The position numbers and the translations under genes were made by a program. Below are positions 42,411 through 50,925 of a stretch of DNA of 64,000 nt, in pieces; positions within the stretch are counted from its first letter, which is position 1; the number at the start of each line of letters is the position of its first letter. The notes beneath the pieces are model-generated. The model was not told the DNA's origin and did not search any database. It saw nothing but the letters and a program-made list of their open reading frames with translations. Origin of the DNA: Bhargavaea ginsengi (GTDB taxonomy: Bacteria; Bacillota; Bacilli; Bacillales_A; Planococcaceae); contig NZ_FNZF01000003.1 of NCBI RefSeq assembly GCF_900109165.1, positions 124,001-188,000 on the forward strand, given 5' to 3'.

Positions 42411-43511
42411 ATGAATCAGGCGATCACGGACAACCGGCTGATGATGCAAGCCGAACAGTTTATCAGAGAATGCTACGCGGAGCTCGGGATCCCGGAGGAA
42501 AGGCAGGAAGAACGGATCCGGGAAATCCGGTCGGAAGTGGAAGCGACGGGCACGTATGCCCACACGTCCATCGAACTCACGCACGGCGCCAGGATGGCGT
42601 GGCGCAACAGCAACCGCTGTATTGGCCGCCTGCTCTGGCACACCCTGCATGTTGTCGATGCCCGGCATGTACGGACCGCTGAAGATGCGTATGAACAGCT
42701 GCTGGACCATATTCGTTTTGCCACGAACGGCGGGAAGATCCGCTCCACGATCACCGTTTTCCCTCCGCGGAAACACGGTACCGATCCGCTCCGTGTCCTG
42801 AACCATCAGCTGATCCGCTACGCCGGATATGAGACAGATGGCCAGGCCACAGGCGACCCGGCGTCCCTGCAGTTCACCAGGCTGTGCGAGAATCTCGGCT
42901 GGCAGGGGGAAGGCACCCCGTTTGATGTTCTTCCACTCGTTATCCGGGAGGACGGGAAAGCACCGGAACTGTTCCGGATTCCGGATGATGCGGTCATGGA
43001 AGTGCCGATCACCCATCCGGACAACAAAGCATTCGGCGAGCTTGGCCTGAAATGGTATGCCGTCCCGATGATTTCGGATATGCTGCTGGAGATCGGCGGA
43101 ATCGAGTATCCGATGGCGCCGTTCAACGGCTGGTACATGGGTACGGAGATCGGCGCTAGGAACTTCGCGGATGAGGACCGCTATGGCCTCCTGCCCGCCG
43201 TAGCGAAGGTGTTTGGCCTGGATACCTCCTCTAACCGGTCTCTCTGGGTCGACCGGGCCCTTGTCGAGCTGAACGTCGCCGTACTGCATTCCTATCAGTT
43301 GGCCGACGTCACGCTCGTCGACCACCACACAGCGGCCGAGCAGTTCCGGAAGTTCGAGGAAAATGAGCACAGACACGGTCGCCCCGTCACCGGAAACTGG
43401 ACCTGGCTCATTCCGCCTCTGTCCCCTGCCTCAACGCACATTTTCCATAAGCCGTACAATAATGAAAAGCTGTCTCCAAATTACGTTTACCAGGCTCCGC
43501 CTGAAATCTGA
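42411..43511 (+). CDS. nos: Bacterial nitric oxide synthase oxygenase
   Basis: A 366-residue haem oxygenase-domain NOS without reductase domain, as in other Bacillales, oxidising arginine to citrulline and NO with borrowed reductases. The haem-thiolate cysteine is in WRNSNRCIGRLLW near residue 63, the arginine-binding Glu in GWYMGTEIGARN near 245 and the pterin region in the C-terminal TWLIPPLSPASTHIFH. ATG 42411 follows GGAGG by 9 bp. In Bacillus and Staphylococcus NO protects against oxidative stress and antibiotics. Confidence 0.95.
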   Translation: MNQAITDNRLMMQAEQFIRECYAELGIPEERQEERIREIRSEVEATGTYAHTSIELTHGARMAWRNSNRCIGRLLWHTLHVVDARHVRTAEDAYEQLLDHIRFATNGGKIRSTITVFPPRKHGTDPLRVLNHQLIRYAGYETDGQATGDPASLQFTRLCENLGWQGEGTPFDVLPLVIREDGKAPELFRIPDDAVMEVPITHPDNKAFGELGLKWYAVPMISDMLLEIGGIEYPMAPFNGWYMGTEIGARNFADEDRYGLLPAVAKVFGLDTSSNRSLWVDRALVELNVAVLHSYQLADVTLVDHHTAAEQFRKFEENEHRHGRPVTGNWTWLIPPLSPASTHIFHKPYNNEKLSPNYVYQAPPEI

Positions 43512-43540
43512 AAGGGACCCATCCGCGGATGGGTCCCTTT
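43511..43540. terminator. Bidirectional terminator between nos and the YhfP-type gene
   Basis: A perfect 14-bp stem GAAAGGGACCCATCC/GGATGGGTCCCTTTC with a 2-base loop, A-rich left and T-rich right. Confidence 0.85.
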
Positions 43541-43544
43541 CCAA

Positions 43545-44525
43545 TTACAGTTTCACAAGTGTCCGGCCTCGCACCTTCCCCTGCAGGATGGCCCCGAGCA
43601 CTTCCGGCAGCTGCTCCAGGGACACTTCATTGACCAGGTCGCCGTCCAGCACCGTCGGCTTATAATCAGTGCTCAGCCGCTCCCACGCCTCGAGGCGACG
43701 TTCCATCGGGCATTGCACGGAGTCGATCCCTAGCCAGTTGATATTTCTCGAGATAAACGGCAGGACTGTCGTCTGGACTTCGATACCGCCTGTCAGGCCA
43801 GAAGTCGCGACCGAACCGCCATACTTCAGCGTACTGAGGATGTACTGGAGCGTCTTCCCGCCGACGGGGTCGACCGCTCCTGCCCACTGTTCTTCCCTGA
43901 CCGGTGTCCCGTCTTCATCAGCCACGTCATTGCGGCGGATGACCCGGCTTGCCCCGAGTTCTTTCAGATACGCTTCCTCGTCATGTTTGCCCGTGCTGGC
44001 CGTCACCTCATAGCCCCGATTGGCCAGAATGTTCACGGCGACGCTGCCGACGCCGCCCGTGGCACCGGCGACCAGGACCGGGCCTTTGTCAGGCGCGAGC
44101 CCGTTCTCTTCCAGCCGAAGGACGGACAAGGCCGCAGTAAAGCCGGCCGTACCGAGAACCATGGACTCCCGCATCGTCAGTCCTTCCGGAAGCGGCACGA
44201 CCCAATCCGCCGGTACGCGCGCCACTTCGCTGAATCCGCCAAAATGCCCGGTCCCGAGCGCGTAGCTGGTCACGATGACCTCATCTCCAGCCTTATAGCG
44301 TCCGTCCGCCGACTCCATCACCGTCCCCGCCAGATCGATTCCGGGCACCATCGGATAGGATCCGACCATTCTCTTCTTCAGGGCAACCAGGCCATCCTTG
44401 AAGTTCACACTCGAGTAGGCTACCCGGATTGTAACCTCCCCTTCCGGCAGATCTTCCATGGTCAGCTGCGTGATCTCCGGCTGAGACTGCTCGTCCTTCA
44501 CTACCATCGCTTTGAATGTACTCAT
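43545..44525 (-). CDS. YhdH/YhfP-family NADPH-dependent oxidoreductase (acrylyl-CoA reductase-like)
   Basis: A zinc-free medium-chain dehydrogenase of 326 residues. The catalytic domain has YSSVNFKDGLVALKKRMVGS and the GIDLAGTVMES loop; the NADPH fold has VLVAGATGGVGSVAVNIL near residue 150 and DPVGGKTLQYIL near 215. Members reduce acrylyl-CoA or quinone-like enones. It stands alone, convergent with nos. Confidence 0.88.
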   Translation of the reverse strand: MSTFKAMVVKDEQSQPEITQLTMEDLPEGEVTIRVAYSSVNFKDGLVALKKRMVGSYPMVPGIDLAGTVMESADGRYKAGDEVIVTSYALGTGHFGGFSEVARVPADWVVPLPEGLTMRESMVLGTAGFTAALSVLRLEENGLAPDKGPVLVAGATGGVGSVAVNILANRGYEVTASTGKHDEEAYLKELGASRVIRRNDVADEDGTPVREEQWAGAVDPVGGKTLQYILSTLKYGGSVATSGLTGGIEVQTTVLPFISRNINWLGIDSVQCPMERRLEAWERLSTDYKPTVLDGDLVNEVSLEQLPEVLGAILQGKVRGRTLVKL

Positions 44526-44786
44526 GTCCCCATCCGTCCTTTCTTTCCGGCTATGAGCCTGTATTCACTAGAAGCATAGCCATAAGATCCTGCTCATGCA
44601 AATACCCGGTCTTACCGGAAATCCATGAAGACGATCGAAAATCCGCGGTACAGTATTCCAAATACCGAAGAATTACATTTCATAGTTGTTAAGACCACGT
44701 GGAGCAAAAAAATGTTCATATGATGAAGTGACTGAAGTTGCTGCAATTTTGGTCCCCCGACAAGATTTTAGAAAGGAGGACTTTAG
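44526..44786. other. 261-bp intergenic region, upstream of the Cys-rich gene
   Basis: No gene was seen. AT-rich blocks near 44700-44725 include CATATGATGA about 65 bp before the Cys-rich start, which only partly resembles a late-sporulation (sigma-K) -10 element. An AAAGGAGG site ends the region. Confidence 0.35.
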
Positions 44787-45026
44787 ATGAGTACGTTCCC
44801 TGGTTCCGACGGCTCTAAAAATTCTGGTCAGGCAGGCAGATGCCGCAAGGACTGCAAGTGCAATAGCGGATGCACTTGTAATTCCGGATGCAAGTGCAAA
44901 TGCAGGTGTGGGTGCAAGTGTAAATGCAGCTGTAGCTGCTCGTGCAAGTGCGAGTGCAAGTGCAAATGCAGCTGCTCGTGCGGATGCAACAGCGGATGCA
45001 AGTGCAACGCCGATTACGAGTCCTGA
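44787..45026 (+). CDS. Small cysteine-repeat protein (24 Cys in 79 residues)
   Basis: After a 17-residue Ser/Gly-rich start, residues 19-73 are an almost unbroken Cys-x-Cys series with Lys, Ser, Gly, Arg or Glu between; three NSGCxC blocks punctuate it. The coding DNA is a degenerate 6-bp repeat (TGCAAG/TGCAGC). AAAGGAGGACTTTAG precedes the ATG and a terminator follows, so expression is likely. The composition suits a metallothionein-like metal store or a disulphide-linked spore-surface protein. An SCO-type copper-chaperone-like gene follows on the other strand. No match to a named family is claimed. Confidence 0.8.
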   Translation: MSTFPGSDGSKNSGQAGRCRKDCKCNSGCTCNSGCKCKCRCGCKCKCSCSCSCKCECKCKCSCSCGCNSGCKCNADYES

Positions 45027-45095
45027 TTTGTGACAATGACTTCAGATCTTGTTTACACGGACTGCATATGGATTGGGGCTCATTGATCTAAATAA

Positions 45096-45138
45096 AGCTG
45101 CATCGAACAGATATTCTTTCGATGCAGCTATTTTTATT
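45096..45138 (+). terminator. Terminator after the Cys-rich gene
   Basis: AGCTGCATCGAA (45096-45107) pairs with TTCGATGCAGCT (45118-45129), followed by ATTTTTATT. Confidence 0.85.
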
Positions 45139-45251
45139 GGGATACCGGTCCATATGGAGTGTTTCCAAAAAGCAAAAAGGAGCCAGCCGGACGGCGAAAG
45201 CCCCTTTTCCATCTTTTCTTCACGATTCAATTTCGAGCCTTCTCCTGCCGG

Positions 45252-45836
45252 CTATTTGATCAGCGTTTCGATATGCTCAGCAATCTGCTCCACGTTGACT
45301 GCTGCCTGCCCCGTATTCATATCATGAACGGCCCGGATCTGATTCTCATCATCCAAGACATACATGGTCGTCCCATGAACAATCTGGCCGTCCCGGTCTT
45401 TCTGGAAAACCATTTTAAACTGGTTCGTGACCTCTTCCGTCTGCTCAACAGTTCCCCGGAGGAACAGCCAATTCCCCGATGTAATGTCAAACTGGTTCTT
45501 GTATTGTTTGATCCTGTCCACTGTATCCACTTCGGGGTCCAAGGTGATGAGAATGACATGATAGTCATTTTCCGGAACGTCTTTACCCTCCAATGTTTCC
45601 TGAAGGCTCAGCAAGTCAATCACTGTCATTGGGCAAACGTCCGGACACTGGGTGTAATAAAACGCCACGAGTTTGGGTTTGCCGGAGGAAAAGGCATCCG
45701 TATCACCCGTTATCGAAGGCAATTGCGGATCATCGATGGCAGCCAATTTGGGAAGCTCCACAGTCCGGGGCCAAAAAAGGCAGATCGCTGCAAATCCGAG
45801 AAGAACGATCATGGCAATGAATGAAATTCTTTTCAA
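45252..45836 (-). CDS. SCO1/SenC-family thioredoxin-fold protein
   Basis: A 194-residue protein with one N-terminal membrane anchor (ISFIAMIVLLGFAAICLFW) and an external thioredoxin fold. The copper/redox motif YYTQCPDVCPMT (CxxxC) and the distal histidine of GQIVHGTTMYVLDD are present, as in proteins that metallate the CuA site of cytochrome oxidase. The TTG at 45836 after GAGGGTG is the likely start; the longer frame overlaps the upstream gene. Third cistron after two related membrane proteins. Confidence 0.87.
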   Translation of the reverse strand: MKRISFIAMIVLLGFAAICLFWPRTVELPKLAAIDDPQLPSITGDTDAFSSGKPKLVAFYYTQCPDVCPMTVIDLLSLQETLEGKDVPENDYHVILITLDPEVDTVDRIKQYKNQFDITSGNWLFLRGTVEQTEEVTNQFKMVFQKDRDGQIVHGTTMYVLDDENQIRAVHDMNTGQAAVNVEQIAEHIETLIK

Positions 45837-45847
45837 ATGGTTCACCC

Positions 45848-46309
45848 TCAAGCTTTTATGGAATTTAAAACGAGGCCCACGACAACTGTGAGCAACAAAG
45901 TGGCGAATCCGCACAGCTGATACATATTCAGCAGAAGCTGGGTGTGGTCGGAGATCGGAATGCTGCAGATTTGCGGGTTTTTCAGCACTTCGCCGATCAT
46001 GATGCCCATCGAGATGCCGACCAGCCCATTGTATAGACCGGCCAGGAGCAAGTGGTAGTTGAACAGACCTCCAAAAAGAGTCCCGACTGCTGCTCCAAGC
46101 AGTAGATTAACAAGAAAAACCAGGGAGAGGCCCGCGGACAACAACACGGTCACATGCATGCCCAGTATGAGTGTGACTCCCAATGTCGCTGTGCTTGCGA
46201 TGGTGGCTGCATGTCTGCCATCAAACAGATGCTTCCTTCTGCGCAATCGAAAATAACAGAAACAAGCAGCCGCCACATTCCAGATCAGAAGTCCAACAAT
46301 GCCGAGCAT
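45848..46309 (-). CDS. Small polytopic membrane protein, paralogue of its upstream neighbour
   Basis: A 153-residue protein with four or five hydrophobic helices and no recognised domain. A central LLGAAVGTLFGGLFNYHLLLAGLYNGLVGI segment (shown in part) aligns with GGMGAGALFGALFDCQSMLTGLINGMMMG in the gene upstream, so the two arose by duplication. Glycine-rich helices with a short turn resemble small channel or assembly proteins. It follows its partner by 4 bp and precedes the SCO gene, so a role in copper or oxidase assembly is possible. Confidence 0.7.
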   Translation of the reverse strand: MLGIVGLLIWNVAAACFCYFRLRRRKHLFDGRHAATIASTATLGVTLILGMHVTVLLSAGLSLVFLVNLLLGAAVGTLFGGLFNYHLLLAGLYNGLVGISMGIMIGEVLKNPQICSIPISDHTQLLLNMYQLCGFATLLLTVVVGLVLNSIKA

Positions 46310-46313
46310 GTTC

Positions 46314-46738
46314 TCACCCTCCCGATCTCTTGACCGCAGCGAACAGGACAGCGAGGATCAGGAAAACAAACAATTCAAGAATGACCGTAAAATGATAGGG
46401 GTCTGTTACAATGGCTCCCAGCATGGGCGCCATCATCCCCATCATCATGCCGTTGATCAGCCCGGTCAGCATCGACTGGCAGTCGAAGAGCGCCCCGAAC
46501 AATGCGCCGGCACCCATCCCTCCCAAGGCAGACACCATCGTGATAGCCGTGAAGTGGAAGGGATATTGCATGATCAGAAAAACCCCGCCGACAGGGCAAC
46601 CAGGCCGCCCAAAGCCATGGCAATATTCATGGCCAGCGGAAAAGCGATCAATTTCCGGTGATGGTGCACATAGCCATACAGCAGTGCAAACAGCACCAGA
46701 TTTGTATATAGAATCAAAACAAATGAAAGCCCGTGCAT
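46314..46738 (-). pseudogene. Paralogous membrane protein split by a one-base deletion in a T run
   Basis: The gene starts at 46738 after GGGAGGTG and encodes MHGLSFVLILYTNLVLFALL onward for 54 codons, ending in a stop at 46574. The rest of the protein continues from about 46580 in the -1 frame to 46314, with the same glycine-rich helices as its downstream paralogue. The break lies at GGGGTTTTTC; one extra T would fuse both parts into a protein of about 140 residues that aligns along its length with the paralogue. Alternatively an ATG at 46571 restarts the second part. Sequencing error or real mutation cannot be told apart. Confidence 0.65.
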
Positions 46739-46856
46739 CCAACCACCTCCCGACAGGATATGCGGGCTTAGCGGTTGTCGGGCCGGCCTCTGTCCGGTTC
46801 AAGTCCGGGAGTTCTGGAAATGATTTATGCAAGGTTCAAAGCGTTAATTGCCAAAA

Positions 46857-46889
46857 CGCAAAACAACCCTCTCTGCAGTTTAGAGAGGG
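46857..46889 (-). terminator. Terminator after the DMT-type gene
   Basis: CCCTCTCT and AGAGAGGG arms around a 7-base loop, followed on the minus strand by TTGTTTT. Confidence 0.75.
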
Positions 46890-46905
46890 CGGTTCCGGAG
46901 AAGGT

Positions 46906-47340
46906 TTACTTCTGGTTGAACAAGTAAAGCGACACAAACAGCAGCACAATCGCGATCAGCTTTTTGGCATCGATCGGGAAGCGTTCTCCTCCGAACAGCC
47001 CGAAATGGTCGATCACCGCGCCCATGATCATCTGTCCGGCAATAATTCCGGCCAGAGCCGCCGCCACACCAATTTTCGGCACGGAAAAGACCAGAATGAG
47101 CACGTAAACCGCACCCATGAGCCCTCCAAGCAACTGCCATTTCGGAACCGATGCCACGGCCAGCAAGTTGCCGTTCCCAAAAAAGATAACGGCAAAGAAC
47201 AGCGCGAGCGTGCCGATCAGAAACGAAATGAAAGACCCTTCGATCACTCCGACGTTTCTGCCCAGGTTCCCATTGACCTGGCTCTGTATGGCGACGGCGA
47301 TGCCGCCGATCAATGCGAGTAATGGAAAAAGCAACTTCAT
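46906..47340 (-). CDS. YdcZ/DUF606-type DMT membrane protein
   Basis: A 144-residue protein with five hydrophobic helices. The N-terminal LALIGGIAVAIQSQVNGNLG, then GSFISFLIGTLALF and the central AALAGIIAGQMIMGAVIDHF are characteristic of the YdcZ (DUF606) branch of drug/metabolite transporters. It stands alone between two terminators. Substrate unknown. Confidence 0.82.
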   Translation of the reverse strand: MKLLFPLLALIGGIAVAIQSQVNGNLGRNVGVIEGSFISFLIGTLALFFAVIFFGNGNLLAVASVPKWQLLGGLMGAVYVLILVFSVPKIGVAAALAGIIAGQMIMGAVIDHFGLFGGERFPIDAKKLIAIVLLFVSLYLFNQK

Positions 47341-47408
47341 TCAACATACTCCCCTTGCGATCAAGTCGTCTCTAAGTCTTTTGAATAGTGTATCAGAACA
47401 GCCAGAAA

Positions 47409-47441
47409 AAAAGCCTCTCCCTGTCATGTAAGGAGAGGGGC
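47409..47441 (-). terminator. Terminator after the NAD(P)-binding gene
   Basis: AGCCTCTCC pairs with GGAGAGGGGCT (one bulge) and is followed by seven T on the minus strand. Confidence 0.75.
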
Positions 47442-47461
47442 TGGATGCTTTGGCTTCTGCA

Positions 47462-48082
47462 TCAATAAGCAATTCCCACGCGCTTTTTAATGTACTCGCC
47501 GCTTTCAATCTGGCCATATGCGAATTCCGCCGTATCCGGCACTGAAATTTTGCTGCCGCCTTCCGGCAGGAAATCTGTTTCTGTCCGGTAGTTGCCCAAT
47601 CGTTCGCCGTCCGGCAAATACGTCGGACAGACGATGGTCCAGTCGAGATTGGATTCTCTGAGCAAATTGTAGACTTTCTCATGTTCTTCGGCAGCACGGG
47701 TAGTTTTGCGCTTGGATTCGCTTGATTGGTAGCGCAATACATCCGGGGTAACCCGGCTCTGCAGGATTCCGGCAGTCCCGATTGTAATGATCCGCCGGAT
47801 GCCTTCTGTTTCCATGGCCTTGATGATCAGCGGCATGCTTTCCGAGAGCGTGGTGCCTCCGTCCGTATTGAGGGCACTGACCACAACGTCGGCTCCATGC
47901 ATGGCGCGTTTAATCGCATCTTGGTTTAATGCATCACCCTGGATGACCGTCAGATGTTCGTCTTCTATCTGAAGCTTCTCCGGATTGCGAACAAGAACGC
48001 TGACCCGATGTCCGTCCTCAAGCGCCTGCCTGACGATGCAGCTGCCGACACGTCCGGTCCCGCCCATTATTAAGATGTTCAA
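47462..48082 (-). CDS. NAD(P)-binding Rossmann-fold (atypical SDR) protein
   Basis: A 206-residue atypical SDR of the NmrA/BVR-B kind. It opens NILIMGGTGRVGS (dinucleotide loop GGTGRVG), with VIQGDALN near residue 45, ADVVVSALNTDGG near 63, IITIGTAGIL near 99 and DWTIVCPTYLPDGE near 147. The start is the TTG at 48082, which follows GGAGG by 7 bp; earlier in-frame codons lack a site. Function unknown, possibly a flavin or quinone reductase. Confidence 0.82.
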   Translation of the reverse strand: MNILIMGGTGRVGSCIVRQALEDGHRVSVLVRNPEKLQIEDEHLTVIQGDALNQDAIKRAMHGADVVVSALNTDGGTTLSESMPLIIKAMETEGIRRIITIGTAGILQSRVTPDVLRYQSSESKRKTTRAAEEHEKVYNLLRESNLDWTIVCPTYLPDGERLGNYRTETDFLPEGGSKISVPDTAEFAYGQIESGEYIKKRVGIAY

Positions 48083-48121
48083 GTATGAACCTCCTCCAGC
48101 GTCTCTTATCATCATAAGCAT

Positions 48122-48160
48122 AACAAAAAAGCCCCCAACCATAACGGTTGAGAGCTTTTG
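48122..48160 (-). terminator. Terminator after rpsI
   Basis: AAAAGCCCCCAACC and GGTTGAGAGCTTTT form a stem with a 5-base loop and a T run on the minus strand. It ends the rplM-rpsI transcript. Confidence 0.8.
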
Positions 48161-48172
48161 TGATGTTGAAAA

Positions 48173-48565
48173 TTAGCGCTTCGAGAACTGAGGTGCACGA
48201 CGCGCGCCTTTGAGACCGTACTTCTTACGTTCCTTCATACGTGGGTCACGTGTGAGGAGACCTGCGGATTTGAGCGCAGGACGGAAGTCAGGGTCTACCT
48301 GAAGCAGGGCACGGGCAACGCCGTGGCGGATTGCGCCGGCTTGGCCAGTGTAGCCGCCGCCGTTGACGTTAACGAGAACGTCGTAGCTGCCGAGAGTTTC
48401 AGTCGCTACAAGCGGTTGCTTGATGACTTCACGGAGTGTTTCGAATGGGATGTAATCTTCTGCGTCACGGCCGTTGATTACGACTTTACCTTCGCCGGGT
48501 ACGAGGCGTACGCGGGCAACGGAAGTCTTGCGGCGGCCAGTGCCGATGTATTGAACTTGTGCCAA
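48173..48565 (-). CDS. rpsI: 30S ribosomal protein S9
   Basis: The 130-residue S9, with [17 protein letters not shown] at the N-terminus, [19 protein letters not shown] in the core and the conserved C-terminal tail ending in SKR that reaches the P-site tRNA. It follows rplM by 18 bp in the usual pair. Confidence 0.98.
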   Translation of the reverse strand: MAQVQYIGTGRRKTSVARVRLVPGEGKVVINGRDAEDYIPFETLREVIKQPLVATETLGSYDVLVNVNGGGYTGQAGAIRHGVARALLQVDPDFRPALKSAGLLTRDPRMKERKKYGLKGARRAPQFSKR

Positions 48566-48583
48566 AGTGGTTCCTCCTCTTAA

Positions 48584-49021
48584 TTACCCGCGAAGTTCGT
48601 AAACTTCCGGTTGTTGTGCTGCGTGTGGATGCTCAGCGCCTGCATAGACATGCAGTTTGCGGTACATCTGACGGCCGAGCGGTCCTTTTGGAAGCATGCC
48701 CTTGATGGACGTTTCGAGAAGCTTTGTAGGGTACTTCTCGCGCATTTCGCCTGCTGTACGCTGACGGATGCCGCCCGGGTGGCCTGTGTGACGGTAGTAG
48801 ATCTTGTCCTGGAGCTTGTTTCCAGTCATTTCGATCTTTTCTGCATTAATAATGATGACGTGGTCGCCTGTGTCCACGTTCGGAGTGTACGTTGGTTTAT
48901 GCTTGCCGCGCAGGATTGCTGCGACTTCGGACGATAGACGGCCGAGCGTCTTGCCCTCTGCGTCGACAACGAGCCACTTGCGCTCGACTTCTTGGGCTTT
49001 CGCCATGTACGTTGTACGCAT
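48584..49021 (-). CDS. rplM: 50S ribosomal protein L13
   Basis: The 145-residue L13: [16 protein letters not shown] at the start, [17 protein letters not shown] and [12 protein letters not shown] in the core, ending PEVYELRG. A good promoter and a leader of about 100 nt precede it. Confidence 0.98.
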   Translation of the reverse strand: MRTTYMAKAQEVERKWLVVDAEGKTLGRLSSEVAAILRGKHKPTYTPNVDTGDHVIIINAEKIEMTGNKLQDKIYYRHTGHPGGIRQRTAGEMREKYPTKLLETSIKGMLPKGPLGRQMYRKLHVYAGAEHPHAAQQPEVYELRG

Positions 49022-49165
49022 TTGTTAGTCCTCCTAAATTTCACTCAATCAAAGTTCCGAGTTCCGATTCTCTATCCCTAACACAAAGAAACCTTACCGG
49101 GGCATTCTTAGTGGGGTTATCGAATTACCGCTTATCATCATACCGTGAATTGGCAATGAAGTCAA
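49022..49165 (-). promoter_or_regulatory. rplM promoter and leader
   Basis: On the minus strand -35 TTGACT (49165-49160), 17 bp, -10 TATGAT (49142-49137). About 110 nt of untranslated leader follow before an AGGAGG site. B. subtilis rplM has an autoregulatory L13 leader; this one has short G/C-rich complementary blocks but I could not match the consensus. Confidence 0.7.
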
Positions 49166-49197
49166 CCGTTTTTGTGTGTACGCCAGGAAAAGTTGTT

Positions 49198-49944
49198 TCA
49201 TCCCCCGTAGTGCACGTTTTCGAGGTACAAACCCTGTGCCTGCGCGGTTTTCCCCGCTTGGGACCGGTCCTTCGCGGCGAGGATACCCGGGATGTCTTCC
49301 GGATCCAGTTCGCCCTTGCCGCACATCCAGAGGGTGCCGGCGATGATCCGGACCATGTTGTACAGGAAGCCGCTCCCGCTGATGACCATATGGAGCTCCT
49401 CGCCTTGCCGCTCGAACCGGATCGATTCAATGGTGCGGACCTTGTCCTCCACATCCGTCTTAGCCGAGCAGAAGCTCGTGAAGTCGTGCGTGCCGATCAG
49501 ATGGCGTGCGCCCGCTTCCATCCTGGCCACATCCGGTGTCACCCCGAGTGACGGCGTCGTGAAATACCGACGGAACGGACTGATGACATCGGACAGGTGC
49601 CAAATGTACCGATAGGTCTTGCCCGTTGCCGAAAAACGCGCGTGGAAACCGTCGGGTACTGTCTCCGCGGAAAGAATGCGGATCGCCCCGGGCAGCCGGG
49701 TATTGAGCGCCATCGCCCAGCGGTTATCCGGTATGCCGAGAGGTGTATCAAAGTGGACGACCTGCCCGCTTGCATGCACGCCGGCATCGGTGCGGCCGGA
49801 CGCATGCACACGGACCGCCGTCCCCTTATGGATCACGGAGAGTGCCTGCTCCAGCTCGCCCTGCACCGTGCGCCCCTTCGGCTGGATCTGATAGCCCTCG
49901 AAGCCGCTCCCGTCATAGGCGATGATCAGTTTGATGCGTGGCAT
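49198..49944 (-). CDS. truA: tRNA pseudouridine(38-40) synthase
   Basis: The 248-residue TruA, which makes pseudouridine at positions 38-40 of the tRNA anticodon arm. The catalytic aspartate is in ASGRTDAGVHASGQ near residue 54; KLIIAYDGSGFEGYQ is at the start and FLYNMVRIIAGTL near 205. AAAGGAG precedes the ATG. Between ecfT and rplM, as in other Bacillales. Confidence 0.96.
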   Translation of the reverse strand: MPRIKLIIAYDGSGFEGYQIQPKGRTVQGELEQALSVIHKGTAVRVHASGRTDAGVHASGQVVHFDTPLGIPDNRWAMALNTRLPGAIRILSAETVPDGFHARFSATGKTYRYIWHLSDVISPFRRYFTTPSLGVTPDVARMEAGARHLIGTHDFTSFCSAKTDVEDKVRTIESIRFERQGEELHMVISGSGFLYNMVRIIAGTLWMCGKGELDPEDIPGILAAKDRSQAGKTAQAQGLYLENVHYGG

Positions 49945-49984
49945 GGAAATCTCTCCTTTTGGGTGTTGGGGCCAGTTCCTGGCG

Positions 49985-50120
49985 TGTAAGTCCGAAACGG
50001 AACGGCTAAGTCCGATTTTGCAGCTGTAAGTCCGATATTGGTGCGCTAAGTCCGATTACGAAGCGGTAAGTCCGATATCGGCCAACTAAGTCCGAGCCCG
50101 GTCCGAAAAGTCCGCAATCC
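49985..50120 (+). repeat. Array D: seven 20-bp units with core TAAGTCCGA
   Basis: Cores begin at 49987 and recur every 20 bp exactly to 50107 (the last is AAAGTCCG). Between cores the 11 bp vary freely. It fills the space between the ecfT stop and truA start. Confidence 0.87.
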
Positions 50121-50127
50121 CGCAGCC

Positions 50128-50925
50128 CTATCCCCTCAGGAACCAGAGGGCCACAATGACCGCTAGCAAGATCAGCAATGCCGTCGTATCCCGCCAGTCC
50201 CACTTTAGCTGGCGGTAGCGGGTCCTTCCTTCTCCCCCGCGGTAACCGCGGACTTCCATCGCGACGGCCAGGTCCTCGGCGCGCTTGAAGGCGCTGACGA
50301 AAAGCGGGACGAGGAGCGGGACAACCGCCTGGATGCGTTCTTTCATCGTGCCCGACGAGATGTCGGAGCCCCGTGCCAGCTGGGCCTTCAGGATTTTGTC
50401 AGTCTCGTCCATCAGTGTCGGAATAAAACGGAGCGAGATCGACATCATAAGCGCAAGCTCGTGGACCGGGAATTTCACTTTCTTCAGCGGGTTCAGAAGC
50501 ACCTCAAGCCCGTCCGTGATCGAGATCGGTGATGTCGTGAGCGTGAGCAGCGACGTCATGAGCACGAGCACGAGGAAACGGACCGAGATGTAAATCCCCT
50601 GCCGCAACCCTTCTTCATAGATCTTCAGGAAGCCGAGCTCGAACAGCAGGTCGCCTTCCTTCGTGAAGAAGATATGGAGGAGGAACGTGAAGGCGATTAG
50701 GAACATGACCGGCTTCAGCCCACCGATGAGGAAACCGATGCGCACCTTGGATGCGAAGATCGACATTAATGTAAAAGCCAGCAGGAGCGCGTAGCTCACG
50801 GTGCTGTTCGCAAGGAACACCGCCGCGATGAAGATGAAGACAAAGATCAGCTTCGAACGCGGGTCGAGCCGGTGGACGAACGAATCACCCGGGATGTAGC
50901 GGCCGAACACCATTTTCTCCATCAT
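50128..50925 (-). CDS. ecfT: ECF transporter transmembrane protein EcfT
   Basis: The 265-residue membrane scaffold of an energy-coupling-factor vitamin transporter, with five or six helices. The coupling motifs ARG-type QLARGSDISSGTMKERI and a second, VPLFVSAFKRAEDLAVAMEVRGY, are present; the N-terminus RYIPGDSFVHRLDPRSKLIF is typical. The ATG at 50925 overlaps the ecfA2 stop as ATGA; a longer frame lies inside ecfA2. It works with the two ATPases and interchangeable S components. Confidence 0.94.
   Translation of the reverse strand: MMEKMVFGRYIPGDSFVHRLDPRSKLIFVFIFIAAVFLANSTVSYALLLAFTLMSIFASKVRIGFLIGGLKPVMFLIAFTFLLHIFFTKEGDLLFELGFLKIYEEGLRQGIYISVRFLVLVLMTSLLTLTTSPISITDGLEVLLNPLKKVKFPVHELALMMSISLRFIPTLMDETDKILKAQLARGSDISSGTMKERIQAVVPLLVPLFVSAFKRAEDLAVAMEVRGYRGGEGRTRYRQLKWDWRDTTALLILLAVIVALWFLRG

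Noticed and set aside
46790-46815. tRNA-like T-arm (GGTTCAAGTCC) suggesting a tRNA or attachment site
   Set aside because: No acceptor, D or anticodon arms can be built around it, and the stem has a mismatch.
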